Source of the DNA: Polycyclovorans sp964425915
GTDB lineage: Bacteria > Pseudomonadota > Gammaproteobacteria > Nevskiales > Nevskiaceae
Assembly: GCA_964425915.1 (NCBI GenBank)
Contig: CAYROO010000007.1
Location: forward strand, 1-64,000
DNA length: 64,000 nucleotides
Direction of reading: 5' to 3'
How positions within the stretch are numbered: the stretch's first letter is position 1; each line of letters starts with the position of its first letter. The notes below the pieces were generated by a model. The model was not told the DNA's origin, ran no database searches, and was given only the letters and a program-made list of their open reading frames with translations. The position numbers and the translations under genes were made by a program. This document shows positions 8,938-17,462 of the stretch, piece by piece.

Positions 8938-9402
8938 CTACCCGATTCCGCGCGTTTGCAGTCCGGCGAGGAAGCGCCGCGTGACCGCCCACTGGCTGTG
9001 CCAGTAACCGCTCACTTTGGGCAGGGCGTCTGCCACGTCAGCTACGCGGCGGTGATAGAAGGTATGCAGCTGCGGCGCAGGCAACAGCGCCGACTGCGGA
9101 AAATTGGCCGCTGGCACGAATGCCAGCCCGAATCCTGGAACCAGCGGCAGAAAGCCGACCACGGGTGCGTTGCAGGCTGTGCATACCCCGCGACTAACGG
9201 CGGGCGGTGCCCGGTGCTTGCCGAAGCGAATCGACGGCGCCAAGGGCTTCTCCACTTGTGTAGAGCGCACTGCGACGATATCCGCATAGGGCTTGCCGTA
9301 CACCGACTGGCAGATGCGGCAATGGCAGAGGAACCGCAGCACCGGGGCGCCGGTAACGGCAACGTGGGTGGCACTGCAGGCACATTGGCAATGAGTAGAC
9401 AC
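8938..9402 (-). CDS. GFA-family zinc-binding protein
   Basis: 154 residues from a GTG at 9402; a TTG at 9429 would add nine. Cysteine motifs of the Gfa/CENP-V fold are in order: CQCAC at the N terminus, then LCHCRICQ, then CTAC about 50 residues later. These bind one structural and one potentially catalytic zinc. The family was named for glutathione-dependent formaldehyde-activating enzyme, but most members have no proven reaction. It converges with the LysR gene, with only 4 bp between stops, and is divergent from the enoyl-CoA hydratase. Confidence 0.85.
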   Translation of the reverse strand: MSTHCQCACSATHVAVTGAPVLRFLCHCRICQSVYGKPYADIVAVRSTQVEKPLAPSIRFGKHRAPPAVSRGVCTACNAPVVGFLPLVPGFGLAFVPAANFPQSALLPAPQLHTFYHRRVADVADALPKVSGYWHSQWAVTRRFLAGLQTRGIG

Positions 9403-9621
9403 AGGCTTCTCGGCATGGCGTGAGATCAACTGCCGGTGTGCCTGAAACGGTCATATCGGCGCAAGCGCAGTGTTGCAGAACGTCCGATCGATGCACAGCC
9501 CTTGGATACGCCTGGGAAGTCCACGGCCACTGTCACGTTGAGCGGGTTCGTCTGGATGGGGGGCGCCACGCCCGCCCTGCATCACTACCGTCCGGGCAAT
9601 CCATCAGGAAATGCAGTCGAC

Positions 9622-10452
9622 ATGACCGATTCAACCCTGCTGACCCACCAGCGCGGCAACATTCTGACCGTCACGTTTAACCGCCCCTCGCGGATGAACG
9701 CCATGAGCGGCCGCTTTCTTGCCGAGCTCAAGGCCGCGCTCGATGCCGCGCGCGACGACGACACCATCTCGGTGGTGGTGCTCAAGGCGACCGGCAAAGC
9801 CTTCACGACCGGTTACGACCTGGACGGCAGTGACTGGGTGCTGTCGCAAAACCCGATTTCGCTCAAGGGCAAGCTAAACCTTGATCGGGATCGAGAGGAC
9901 ATCAAGGGCTTGCTGGAATACTGGTGGACCATGTGGAAATTTCCCAAACCGCTCATTGCGCAGGTGCAGGGCCTGTGCCTGTCGGGAGGTGGCGAGTTAA
10001 TCGCCATGTGCGACCTGGTGGTGGCGGCTGACACCGCCCGGTTCGGCCACCCTGCCGGTCGGGATCTCGGCATCCCGCCCACCGTGTTTCTCTGGCCGTT
10101 GCTGATCGGCATGCGCAAGGCTCGGGAGTTTCTCTATACGGCGCGCCTGTTCAGCGCCACCGAGGCTGAGCGCCTGGGCCTGGTGAACCAGGTGGTGCCA
10201 CTCGATCAGTTGGAAGCCACCGTCGACCAGCTCGCCGCCGACGTCGCCCGCACCCCGGTCAACAACCTCGCCATCCTCAAGCAGGCCACCAGCCGCTTCT
10301 ATGAAAACATGGGGCTGTTCGCCTCGGGCGCGCAAGCGGCCGAACTTGATGCGGTGTTCCACCAGAGTGAAACCTTTGTCCGCTTTTTTGAGAAGGTTGC
10401 CGAAGAGGGCGTGCAGGCGGCACTGGCCGAGCGGCGCAAGCGGTTTGGCTGA
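9622..10452 (+). CDS. Enoyl-CoA hydratase/isomerase (crotonase) family protein
   Basis: 276 residues from the ATG at 9622, chosen because AGGAA lies 11 bases upstream and the frame before it has no family similarity. Crotonase features are TVTFNRPSRMNAMS at the N terminus, an oxyanion-hole segment around residue 60 (GKAFTTGYDL), a second at about 117-125 (GLCLSGGGELIAMCDLVVAA) and GHPAGRDLGIPP. The usual catalytic glutamates of hydratases are not obvious at both positions, so isomerase or another crotonase chemistry is possible. It stands alone; the 192 bp upstream hold no other gene that I can support. Confidence 0.85.
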   Translation: MTDSTLLTHQRGNILTVTFNRPSRMNAMSGRFLAELKAALDAARDDDTISVVVLKATGKAFTTGYDLDGSDWVLSQNPISLKGKLNLDRDREDIKGLLEYWWTMWKFPKPLIAQVQGLCLSGGGELIAMCDLVVAADTARFGHPAGRDLGIPPTVFLWPLLIGMRKAREFLYTARLFSATEAERLGLVNQVVPLDQLEATVDQLAADVARTPVNNLAILKQATSRFYENMGLFASGAQAAELDAVFHQSETFVRFFEKVAEEGVQAALAERRKRFG

Positions 10453-10481
10453 TCCTCGCCAGGTCGCCCAAAGGGCACGAG

Positions 10482-12527
10482 CTACCCACCCCAGCGATAC
10501 TGCAGCGTGGCGCGGAACTGGCGCGGCTCCACCGGATGGAAATGCACATCCTCGATGCCGTCGGCCGGCTCGCCGGGCAGGCGCGAAGCATAGAAGTAGG
10601 TGATGTCGTTGTCGTCACTGTCGAGTAGGTTGAAGACACCGGCGCCCAGCGAGAACTGCGGCGTGAACTGGTAGGCCGCCTGCAGGTTGACCACGGTGGT
10701 GGCCTCGGAGCGGGCGCTGTTGTCCTCGATCAGCGGTGCCGAGCCAAGGTAGCGCACGCGCAGACCGCCGGACAGCCGGCCACGGTCAGTCATGGTGAGC
10801 CCCAGCGACGCCACCTGGGCGACGGCGCCGGGGATGCGATCGGCCGGGTCGTTGATGTCGAAGCGGGCGTGGGACCAGGCGTAGTCGATGTCGACGATCA
10901 GCCACGGCAGGGGCGTGAGGTAGGCCGCCACTTCCACGCCATAGCGCTCGCTGGCGTCCGAGGCTTCGGTGGCGCCGGCATCGCCGACGTACACCAGTTC
11001 GGAGTCCAGCTTCAGCCCCCACAAGGTGGCGGAGAGCTGCACGTTCGGGCTGAGGCGGGCGACCATGCCGAGGTCCACCGCGTCGGCGGCCACCAGGGGT
11101 TCGACCGGGTCCACCGGCGTCGGCACATCCGCTGCCGGGTCGACCGTGATGGTGGTGCCGCGGGCGTCGTTGCTGTGGAAGCCACGCCCGGCGTTGAGAA
11201 AAACTGTCAGCGGTGCCGCCACGTCGTAGCTGAGGCTGAGCTTGGGCGACACGATGTGGTCATCCGCGCGGCCGCCGTTCTCGGGCAGGTCGGCATCCAC
11301 ATCGAAGCGATAGCCATCCACCCGCAGCCCGGCCACCACCCGCCAACGCTCGGACGGCAACAGCCGCACCTGGGCGTACGCGCCGAGGCTGGTTTCGTCG
11401 ATGGCATCACGGCGAATGGTGTCCAGCCGCTGGCGCGCCTGGGTGCGGAACAGGCCGACGTCGGAGATGGCGTCGTGGCGCAGCTCGGCGCCCACTTCGA
11501 AGCTGCCCGGTAGCGCCCCCGGCAACGGCCACTGGCGCAGGCCGCTGAGGCCGTAGATGCGCCGTTCGTCCAATTGCTCGAACTGGTCGCCATTGACCGG
11601 GTCTTCGAGGAAGTAGGTGAAGTTGGAAAACAGGTCCAGCGCGTAGTCGATGGCGTAGCCCGACAGCGCCCAATGCCCCTCGCCCGCCGGCCGCCGAAGG
11701 TTGAACGACAGGCTGTAACGCGAGCTGTCACCGCCCACCGTGGGGTCGATGAACCCCAGGCGATCAATGCGGCCATCGGCCACCGCACGGGCCGGGATCT
11801 GGTCGGTGGCATCCCACTGGCTGTCGTAGCCCATCAGGGTAATGTCAAAGCCATCGGCAAAGCTGCCGCGGCTGTAGCGCCCCAGCCATTTCAGCGCCGA
11901 CAGGTCCTGGTCCAGCACCCAGGGGCCGTCGTAGCGGGTGACATCCGCCGCCAGGGTGAAGTGGCCGTCGGCCGCGGCGGTGCTGCCCGCGGCCAGGCTA
12001 CGCACGTAGCCGTTCTCGCCGGCGGTGACGCTCAGGGTCGGCGCGTCCAACTGTCGCTGGAGGATGAAGTCGGCACTGCCGGCGGCGGAGAAGTCCCCCA
12101 CATCGGCGTAGTACGGCCCCTTGCGGTAGGCCAGCGAATGCACCAGTTCGGGGATCAAAAAGTTGAGATCGGCATAGCCCTGACCATGGCCGTGCGAGCG
12201 CATGTTCACCGGCATGCCGTCGACGAAGCTGGCGAAGTCGGTGCCGTGGTCGAGATTGAAGCCGCGCAGAAAGTACTGGTTGGCCTTGCCCTCGCCGCTG
12301 TGCTGGGTGGCGATCATGCCAGGGATGAACTCCAGCAGTTCCGCCACCCGCGCCACTGGCCGTGCTTCGAGCTGGGCGCCGGTCACCAGGCCTTCGGATG
12401 CCGACATCGCCAGGCCCGCTTGCCGCGTGCCGTCCACGGTGATGGCATCCATCGGCGTCGCCGGTACCCCGCCCGCCACGGCCACCGTTGCCCAGCCCGC
12501 CACCACCACACCGATCGCCACCCGCAT
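10482..12527 (-). CDS. TonB-dependent outer-membrane receptor
   Basis: 681 residues. A signal peptide covers about 1-18 and a TonB-box-like MDAITVDG lies near residue 26. The plug domain runs from about 45 to 150, with YFLRGFNLDHGTDF, a VDGMPVNMRSHGHGQGYADL loop and YRKGPYYADVGDFSAAGS. The beta-barrel ends in LQYRWGG rather than the usual terminal aromatic, with Trp third from the end. The plug loop is rich in His and Met, which could suit a metal or metal chelate (inference). The ATG is preceded by GGGGAAG. It is divergent from a BlaI/M56 pair that probably controls it. Substrate unknown. Confidence 0.9.
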   Translation of the reverse strand: MRVAIGVVVAGWATVAVAGGVPATPMDAITVDGTRQAGLAMSASEGLVTGAQLEARPVARVAELLEFIPGMIATQHSGEGKANQYFLRGFNLDHGTDFASFVDGMPVNMRSHGHGQGYADLNFLIPELVHSLAYRKGPYYADVGDFSAAGSADFILQRQLDAPTLSVTAGENGYVRSLAAGSTAAADGHFTLAADVTRYDGPWVLDQDLSALKWLGRYSRGSFADGFDITLMGYDSQWDATDQIPARAVADGRIDRLGFIDPTVGGDSSRYSLSFNLRRPAGEGHWALSGYAIDYALDLFSNFTYFLEDPVNGDQFEQLDERRIYGLSGLRQWPLPGALPGSFEVGAELRHDAISDVGLFRTQARQRLDTIRRDAIDETSLGAYAQVRLLPSERWRVVAGLRVDGYRFDVDADLPENGGRADDHIVSPKLSLSYDVAAPLTVFLNAGRGFHSNDARGTTITVDPAADVPTPVDPVEPLVAADAVDLGMVARLSPNVQLSATLWGLKLDSELVYVGDAGATEASDASERYGVEVAAYLTPLPWLIVDIDYAWSHARFDINDPADRIPGAVAQVASLGLTMTDRGRLSGGLRVRYLGSAPLIEDNSARSEATTVVNLQAAYQFTPQFSLGAGVFNLLDSDDNDITYFYASRLPGEPADGIEDVHFHPVEPRQFRATLQYRWGG

Positions 12528-12583
12528 CTGTTCTTCCCCACCTTTCGTAGTTGCTGGCAGGTACCGTACTCGACACCTCGAAC

Positions 12584-12631
12584 ACCGAGAACAGATCGGT
12601 TTTTGACAGCCTGTTCATCAACCACAAGAAT
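12584..12631 (+). promoter_or_regulatory. blaI-type promoter with abutting inverted repeat
   Basis: The inverted repeat ACCGA-N7-TCGGT (12584-12600) sits two bases before a perfect -35 TTGACA (12603-12608). A 17-bp spacer leads to AAGAAT (12626-12631) as -10. Predicted transcription starts at about 12638, which is also the first ATG of the repressor gene. The repeat lies in the shared space with the TonB receptor gene, where a BlaI-type dimer could block both promoters. No TACA-N2-TGTA BlaI/CopY core is present, so the assignment is tentative. Confidence 0.5.
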
Positions 12632-12637
12632 CCCGTC

Positions 12638-13039
12638 ATGACGCTCCGAGGTCACTCCCGCAGAATGCCCGCGCTCGGCGATCTCGAACGCCGCGTACTG
12701 GAACACCTGTGGGCGGCGGGTGTGGCCTGCGCCCAGTCCACACACGGGCAGCTCGCCAGCGAACGCGAGCTGTCACTGAGCACCGTGCAGTCCACGCTGG
12801 AGCGGCTGGTGCGCAAGCAATTGCTCACACGCGAAAAGGCCGGGCGCGCCTTCCGCTACCGCCCGGCGGTCAGTCGCGATCACCTCACCGCCAGCCTGGT
12901 GGCGGAGCTGGTGGCCTCGCTGCGACAACCCGCCGCCGCCAGCGGCTTCGTCGATGTGGCGCAAGCGGTGGACGAAACCACCTTGCAGGCGCTGGAAGCC
13001 TGGATTGCGCAGCAGCGCGCGGGCGGATCATTGGAATGA
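12638..13039 (+). CDS. BlaI/MecI/CopY-family transcriptional repressor
   Basis: 133 residues from the ATG at 12638; an ATG at 12665 is an alternative. The winged-helix domain shows the family pattern LGDLERRVLEHLWAAG, then LSLSTVQSTLERLVRKQLLTRE, then GRAFRYRPAVSR. A C-terminal dimerisation helix follows. In BlaI/MecI systems the repressor is inactivated by proteolysis triggered by a membrane M56 metalloprotease. Here that partner gene overlaps the stop by four bases (ATGA). The divergent TonB-dependent receptor is the likely target, not a beta-lactamase, as none is present nearby. Confidence 0.9.
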   Translation: MTLRGHSRRMPALGDLERRVLEHLWAAGVACAQSTHGQLASERELSLSTVQSTLERLVRKQLLTREKAGRAFRYRPAVSRDHLTASLVAELVASLRQPAAASGFVDVAQAVDETTLQALEAWIAQQRAGGSLE

Positions 13040-13980
13040 CTGCGGCCCCCGATCTGGCGGTCAACCTGTTGCTGGTCGGCCTGCTGTGGCTGTTGCTGGA
13101 GGCCTTGTCCAACGGCCTCTACCCGCTGCTGCGGCCGCAACTGCTGCGGCTGGCACCCCGGCGGGCAGCGTCCGTGCTGATGACCATCGCCCTGTTGCCC
13201 CTCGTCCTGTCAGCCCTCATCACGATGTTGCTGGCCAGCCCCGATCTGGAGCCCTGGCTGGTCTCCGATCACTGCCACGCCGGTACCGACTGCAGCGCGC
13301 ACAGCCCCGCCGCGCTTGCGCCGCCGATGATGGCCATGCTGGGGGGGCTTTCGCTGCTGCTGATGGCGGCGCACATCGGCCGTCGACTGTGGCCATTGTG
13401 GCGGCATCGCGCCGCCTTGCGTCGCCTCGACGCCGCCGGTGCGTGCGCCCAGCCCCAGGGCCACCATCTGATCGATCACCCGCAAGCGCTGGCGCTGACC
13501 ACCGGCCTGTGGCGCCCTCGGGTCTGGCTCACACGGGGGCTGGTACAGGCGCTGCACGAAGAAGCCGTCAACATCGTGCTGGCCCACGAACACACCCACC
13601 GCCAGCGCCGCGATCCGCTGCGACATCTGGTGGCCGGCCTGGCCCGCCTGCTGCCCCACAGCCGCGCCCTGCTGACAGATCTTCACCAAACCAGCGAACA
13701 CCTCGCCGACCACCGCGCCGCAGCCGTCAGTGGCCCACGACAGGTGGCGGAAACCCTGGTCCGGGTGCAGCGCCTGACGCAGCCACCCGTCGGCCGCGGC
13801 CACAGCGCCTTCGCCGAGGGCGATCTCACAGCCCGCATCCATCGCCTGCTGCACCCGCCCGTCGAGCCCCGTCACACCAACGCCAGTCTGGCGCTGTTCG
13901 CCCTTGCCCTGCTTGGCGCAACGCTGGCCAGCGTCGGTCCACTGCACCACTTCAGTGAGTGGGTGATGGGCGTGGGGTGA
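13036..13980 (+). CDS. M56 family (BlaR1-like) membrane metalloprotease
   Basis: 314 residues. Three transmembrane segments precede the protease motif (about 8-30, 42-65 and 93-115). The zinc motif is HEHTH, within VLAHEHTHRQRRDP; the third ligand candidate is Glu in SEHLADHRAAA. A last transmembrane segment lies near the C terminus (LALFALALLGATLASV). It lacks the extracellular penicillin-binding sensor domain of BlaR1/MecR1, so the signal must be sensed by the short external loops or a partner. Translationally coupled to the repressor gene and probably the protease that relieves repression. Confidence 0.85.
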   Translation: MTAAPDLAVNLLLVGLLWLLLEALSNGLYPLLRPQLLRLAPRRAASVLMTIALLPLVLSALITMLLASPDLEPWLVSDHCHAGTDCSAHSPAALAPPMMAMLGGLSLLLMAAHIGRRLWPLWRHRAALRRLDAAGACAQPQGHHLIDHPQALALTTGLWRPRVWLTRGLVQALHEEAVNIVLAHEHTHRQRRDPLRHLVAGLARLLPHSRALLTDLHQTSEHLADHRAAAVSGPRQVAETLVRVQRLTQPPVGRGHSAFAEGDLTARIHRLLHPPVEPRHTNASLALFALALLGATLASVGPLHHFSEWVMGVG

Positions 13981-13992
13981 GGCCCACAAAAA

Positions 13993-14022
13993 GGCCCGGG
14001 AGGCCTCAATGCCGCCCGGGCC
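13993..14022 (-). terminator. Intrinsic terminator of the poly-Gly lipoprotein gene
   Basis: Stem GGCCCGGG (13993-14000) with CCCGGGCC (14015-14022), extended inward by GGC/GCC after one mismatch, loop CTCAAT. On the minus strand the stem is followed by five T. It lies 16 bp past the stop of the minus-strand lipoprotein and just after the M56 gene, so it may also slow plus-strand transcription. Confidence 0.85.
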
Positions 14023-14038
14023 CGTCTTCCAATCTCGA

Positions 14039-14620
14039 TCAGCTACCGCAAAGCGTATCGCTGCTGTCCGCTGTACCTGCCGTAAAGCGCATGCAGCCAC
14101 AGGCCTGCGCGCTGTTGTTGCTTAGGGCACGGACCACCGAGACCTGGTATTCAACGCCATTTTCCAGGAACTCTTCCGTCTGAACCGCGACAACACTCGG
14201 GGGGAAGCCGCTCGATGACGGCGCGTCATGCATAACGGGCGGCGTGACCAAGTTCGGAGGATTTGTCGGGTTTTCCAAACTCAGCGAAGCCCTCGAGTAG
14301 GCGGGCAGACAGCGTTCATCAATCGTGGGCGCTCCGTCACCTGAAGCCGACGCGCACGAGGCTGCGTTCTCGATGATGTAATCGATATTCTCGACCTTGA
14401 TCACAGACAGCTTGAATACGCCGTCTTCATCGTCCGGCACATCCCAGTCATACATGGGTTTCAACTCGCTCGTCACGGTCATGGGAATCGTGACGGTACA
14501 GTTCTCAGCCTCGGCAACTCCGGGGATCGCACCGCCGCCACCGCCACCGCCCCCACCCCCGCTGTCACACGCCGAGAGCACCAGCGCCGCCGGAACCACC
14601 ATCCATGCCTTCAGTTTCAT
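14039..14620 (-). CDS. Lipoprotein with poly-glycine tether, unknown function
   Basis: 193 residues from the ATG at 14620, preceded by GAGGGA. A signal peptide ends in a lipobox (LVLSAC), then Asp at +2 and a run of ten glycines that probably forms a flexible tether. Asp at +2 would favour inner-membrane retention under the E. coli Lol rule, which may not hold in this organism. The globular part carries seven or so cysteines (NCTV, SCAS, ERCLP, ACGCM, LCGS). No domain is recognised. Single gene with its own terminator, divergent from argA. Confidence 0.7.
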   Translation of the reverse strand: MKLKAWMVVPAALVLSACDSGGGGGGGGGGAIPGVAEAENCTVTIPMTVTSELKPMYDWDVPDDEDGVFKLSVIKVENIDYIIENAASCASASGDGAPTIDERCLPAYSRASLSLENPTNPPNLVTPPVMHDAPSSSGFPPSVVAVQTEEFLENGVEYQVSVVRALSNNSAQACGCMRFTAGTADSSDTLCGS

Positions 14621-14778
14621 CTTGAGTCCCTCATGGTCGATATCGAGTGTCCGTGGTGGACCGTCCGCCACGGCTCTGCTGGACCATAGGAATCCGGGCA
14701 TCCCGCCAGCGCCCCCCAGATCGGGGGATGACCCCCCATAAGGGGCCCACGCCAGGGGCGCGCCGTATACTGCGCGGC

Positions 14779-16101
14779 ATGGATCACAGCGCCTTCATTG
14801 CCGCCCTGCGGGCTGCCGCGCCGTATGCACATGCGCACCACGGCAAAGTCTTCGTCATCGCTTTTGGCGGTGAGGCAGCCTGCCGCGCCGATTTCGATGC
14901 GTTTCTCTATGACGTGGCGCTGCTGCACAGCCTCGGCGTGAAGCTGGTGCTGGTGCATGGCGCACGGCCCCAGATCGACGCGCGCATGAGCAGCCAAGGG
15001 CTGAAGCCGCTCTACCAGGGTGACTTGCGCGTGACCGATCGGGCCGCTCTGGAGTGCGTGAAGGCGGCGGTCGGCAGCCTGCGCATGGAGATTGAGGCGC
15101 GGCTATCGACCGGACTGGCGAGCACGCCGATGGGCGGCGCGCGGTTGAGGGTCAGTAGCGGCAACTGGGTGACGGCCCGGCCGGTCGGCGTACGCGGCGG
15201 CATTGATCACCAGTTCACCGGCGAGGTGCGGCGGGTGGATGTCGACACCCTGCGCGACGTCCTTGACCAAGACCGCATCGCCCTGCTCTCCCCCGTCGGC
15301 TATTCACCTACCGGCGAGATCTTCAACCTGCGCGCCGAAGACGTGGCCACCGCCACCGCCACCGCGCTGGGCGCCGACAAACTGGTGTTCGTGCTGCCGT
15401 CCGACCCGCGCGGCTGGCGGCTGGCGGAGGATGCCGGGGATGTCGGCCAACTGTCGCTCGCCGAGGCCGAAGCGCTGCTGGCCGATGCCGATCATGTATC
15501 GCCCGACGACCGCGGCATTCTGCACGCCGCCATCCGCTCCGGGCGGCGCGGCGTGAAGCGCATCCATCTGATCGGCGAAGACGCCGACGGCGTGCTGCTG
15601 CGGGAGCTCTACACCCGTGACGGTGTGGGCCTGATGCTGTACGCCGACGACGACTATGAAGCCACCCGCGACGCCACCATCGAAGACGTCGGCGGCGTGC
15701 TGCAACTGATCCAGCCGCTGGAAGCCAGCGGCGTACTGGTGCCGCGCTCGCGCGAGCAATTGGAACTGGAGATCGGCCACTTCAATGTCATCGTCCGCGA
15801 TGGCATGGTGATCGCCTGCTGCGCGCTGCTGCCCTTTCCCGACGCCGGTATCGGCGAGTTCGCCTGCGTCGCGGTGCATCCGGACTATCGTCGCGCCGGC
15901 CGCGCCGCGGCGCTGCTCAAGCGGGTGGAGCTGGAAGCCCGGCGTCTGGGGCTGAAGCAGCTGTTCAGCCTCACCACCCACTCGCCGCACTGGTTCATCG
16001 AGCATGGCTTCGTGCAACGCAGTGTGGAAGATCTGCCGGTCGCCAGGAAGCAGCTCTACAACTATCAGCGGAACAGCATTGTGCTGGTGAAAGACCTGTG
16101 A
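14779..16101 (+). CDS. argA: N-acetylglutamate synthase (amino-acid kinase-GNAT fusion)
   Basis: 440 residues, the length of classical ArgA. The amino-acid kinase fold at about 25-285 is shown by KVFVIAFGGEAAC, LVLVHGARPQID and LSPVGYSPTGEIFNL. The C-terminal GNAT acetyltransferase domain runs from about 295 to 435 (VAVHPDYRRAGRAAALLKRVE, ending in NYQRNSIVL). It makes N-acetylglutamate, the first step of arginine synthesis, and is normally inhibited by arginine at the kinase-like domain. A -10-like TATACT lies seven bases before the ATG and no Shine-Dalgarno sequence is visible, so the mRNA may be leaderless. It overlaps bioA by four bases, an unusual partnership. Confidence 0.95.
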   Translation: MDHSAFIAALRAAAPYAHAHHGKVFVIAFGGEAACRADFDAFLYDVALLHSLGVKLVLVHGARPQIDARMSSQGLKPLYQGDLRVTDRAALECVKAAVGSLRMEIEARLSTGLASTPMGGARLRVSSGNWVTARPVGVRGGIDHQFTGEVRRVDVDTLRDVLDQDRIALLSPVGYSPTGEIFNLRAEDVATATATALGADKLVFVLPSDPRGWRLAEDAGDVGQLSLAEAEALLADADHVSPDDRGILHAAIRSGRRGVKRIHLIGEDADGVLLRELYTRDGVGLMLYADDDYEATRDATIEDVGGVLQLIQPLEASGVLVPRSREQLELEIGHFNVIVRDGMVIACCALLPFPDAGIGEFACVAVHPDYRRAGRAAALLKRVELEARRLGLKQLFSLTTHSPHWFIEHGFVQRSVEDLPVARKQLYNYQRNSIVLVKDL

Positions 16102-17462
16102 GCCTGCCGGATCTCGCCGCCCGCTCACGGGCCGTGGTGTGGCACCCCTGCACTCAGATGCAGGACCACGAATGGCTGCCATTGGTGCCGGTCGCCAAGG
16201 CCGAAGGGGTGTGGCTGGAAACCCCCGACGGCCAGCGCATTCTCGATGCCGTCAGCTCCTGGTGGACCAACATCTTCGGTCACCGGCATCCGGTCATCGT
16301 GGAACATCTCAAACGACAGCTCGATACGCTCGATCACGTGCTGCTGGCCGGCTTCACCCACGAGCCGGTGGTGTCGCTGTCGGAAAAGCTGGTGGCGATG
16401 ACGCCCGACGGCCTCAGCCGCTGTTTCTATGCCGACAACGGCTCGGCGGCGGTGGAAGTGGCGCTGAAGATGAGCTTTCACTACTGGCGCAACGTCGGCC
16501 GGCCGGAGAAGCAGCGCTTCGTCACCCTCAGCAACAGCTATCACGGCGAAACCCTGGGGGCGCTGGCGGTGGGCGATACCGGCCTGTACCGCGACACCTA
16601 TGCGCCGCTGATGCTGACACCCATCACGGTGCCCTCGCCGGACTGCAGCCTCATGCAGCCGAACGGCCGCCAGCCCGGCGAAAGCTGGGAGGACTACAGC
16701 CGCCGCCGCTTCAGCGATACGCTGGCGGTGCTGGAGGCACGGTCGACGGACATCTGCGCGGTCATCGTCGAACCGCTGGTGCAGTGCGCGGGCGGCATGC
16801 GCATGTACCACCCGATCTACCTGGAACTGTTGCGCGCAGCCTGTACTCGGCTGGACATCCATCTGATCGTCGACGAGATCGCCACCGGCTTCGGCCGCAC
16901 CGGACAGATGTTCGCCTGCGAATGGGCCAACATCGCGCCTGACTTCATGTGCCTGTCCAAGGGCCTCACCGGTGGCACCCTGCCGCTGGCGGTCACGCTC
17001 ACCACCGAGACCGTCTACGCCGCTTTCTACGATGAGTACCGCAGCGGCAAGGCCTTCCTGCATTCGCATTCCTACACCGGCAATCCGCTGGCCTGCGCCA
17101 CCGCACTGGGCACGCTGGCGGTGTTCGAAAGCTGTGACTGGCTCAGCATCAACCGTGGCCTGGGGCAGTTGATGTGGACCCAGACTGCGCGTCTGCGGCA
17201 GCACCCGAATGTGGCCGAGGTGCGGCAGCAGGGCATGATTCTCGCCGTGGAAATGGCCAAGGGGCCGTCACGGCGCGAACCGTTCCCGGCCGAGGAGCGC
17301 CGCGGCCTGCGCGCCTACCAGTACGCGCTGGCGCAGGGGGTCCTGCTGCGCCCGCTGGGCAATACGCTGTATCTGATGCCGCCCTACGTCATCAGCCCGC
17401 GTGAGATCGAACGCCTCTGTGAGGTGCTGATCGCCGCCGTGGATGTGGCCTGCGCGCCATGA
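16098..17462 (+). CDS. bioA: Adenosylmethionine-8-amino-7-oxononanoate aminotransferase
   Basis: 454 residues, class-III PLP aminotransferase that makes 7,8-diaminopelargonate in biotin synthesis, with S-adenosylmethionine as amino donor. Diagnostic segments are VWHPCTQMQDHEWLPLVPV at the N terminus (substrate pocket), SSWWTNIFGHRHP, YADNGSAAVEVALKM, the PLP-binding VDEIATGFGRTG and the Schiff-base Lys288 in CLSKGLTGG. The GTG start overlaps the argA stop, and its own stop overlaps the rsmE start, so all three are translationally coupled. No other biotin gene is in the window. Confidence 0.95.
   Translation: MSLPDLAARSRAVVWHPCTQMQDHEWLPLVPVAKAEGVWLETPDGQRILDAVSSWWTNIFGHRHPVIVEHLKRQLDTLDHVLLAGFTHEPVVSLSEKLVAMTPDGLSRCFYADNGSAAVEVALKMSFHYWRNVGRPEKQRFVTLSNSYHGETLGALAVGDTGLYRDTYAPLMLTPITVPSPDCSLMQPNGRQPGESWEDYSRRRFSDTLAVLEARSTDICAVIVEPLVQCAGGMRMYHPIYLELLRAACTRLDIHLIVDEIATGFGRTGQMFACEWANIAPDFMCLSKGLTGGTLPLAVTLTTETVYAAFYDEYRSGKAFLHSHSYTGNPLACATALGTLAVFESCDWLSINRGLGQLMWTQTARLRQHPNVAEVRQQGMILAVEMAKGPSRREPFPAEERRGLRAYQYALAQGVLLRPLGNTLYLMPPYVISPREIERLCEVLIAAVDVACAP

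Noticed and set aside
9436..9621. N-terminal extension of the enoyl-CoA hydratase
   Set aside because: The extra 62 residues have no crotonase similarity and the ATG at 9622 has a suitable ribosome-binding site.
14712..14745. Terminator-like C/G runs before argA
   Set aside because: Alternating runs of C and G can pair in several ways, but no T tract follows and no plus-strand gene precedes them; probably incidental.
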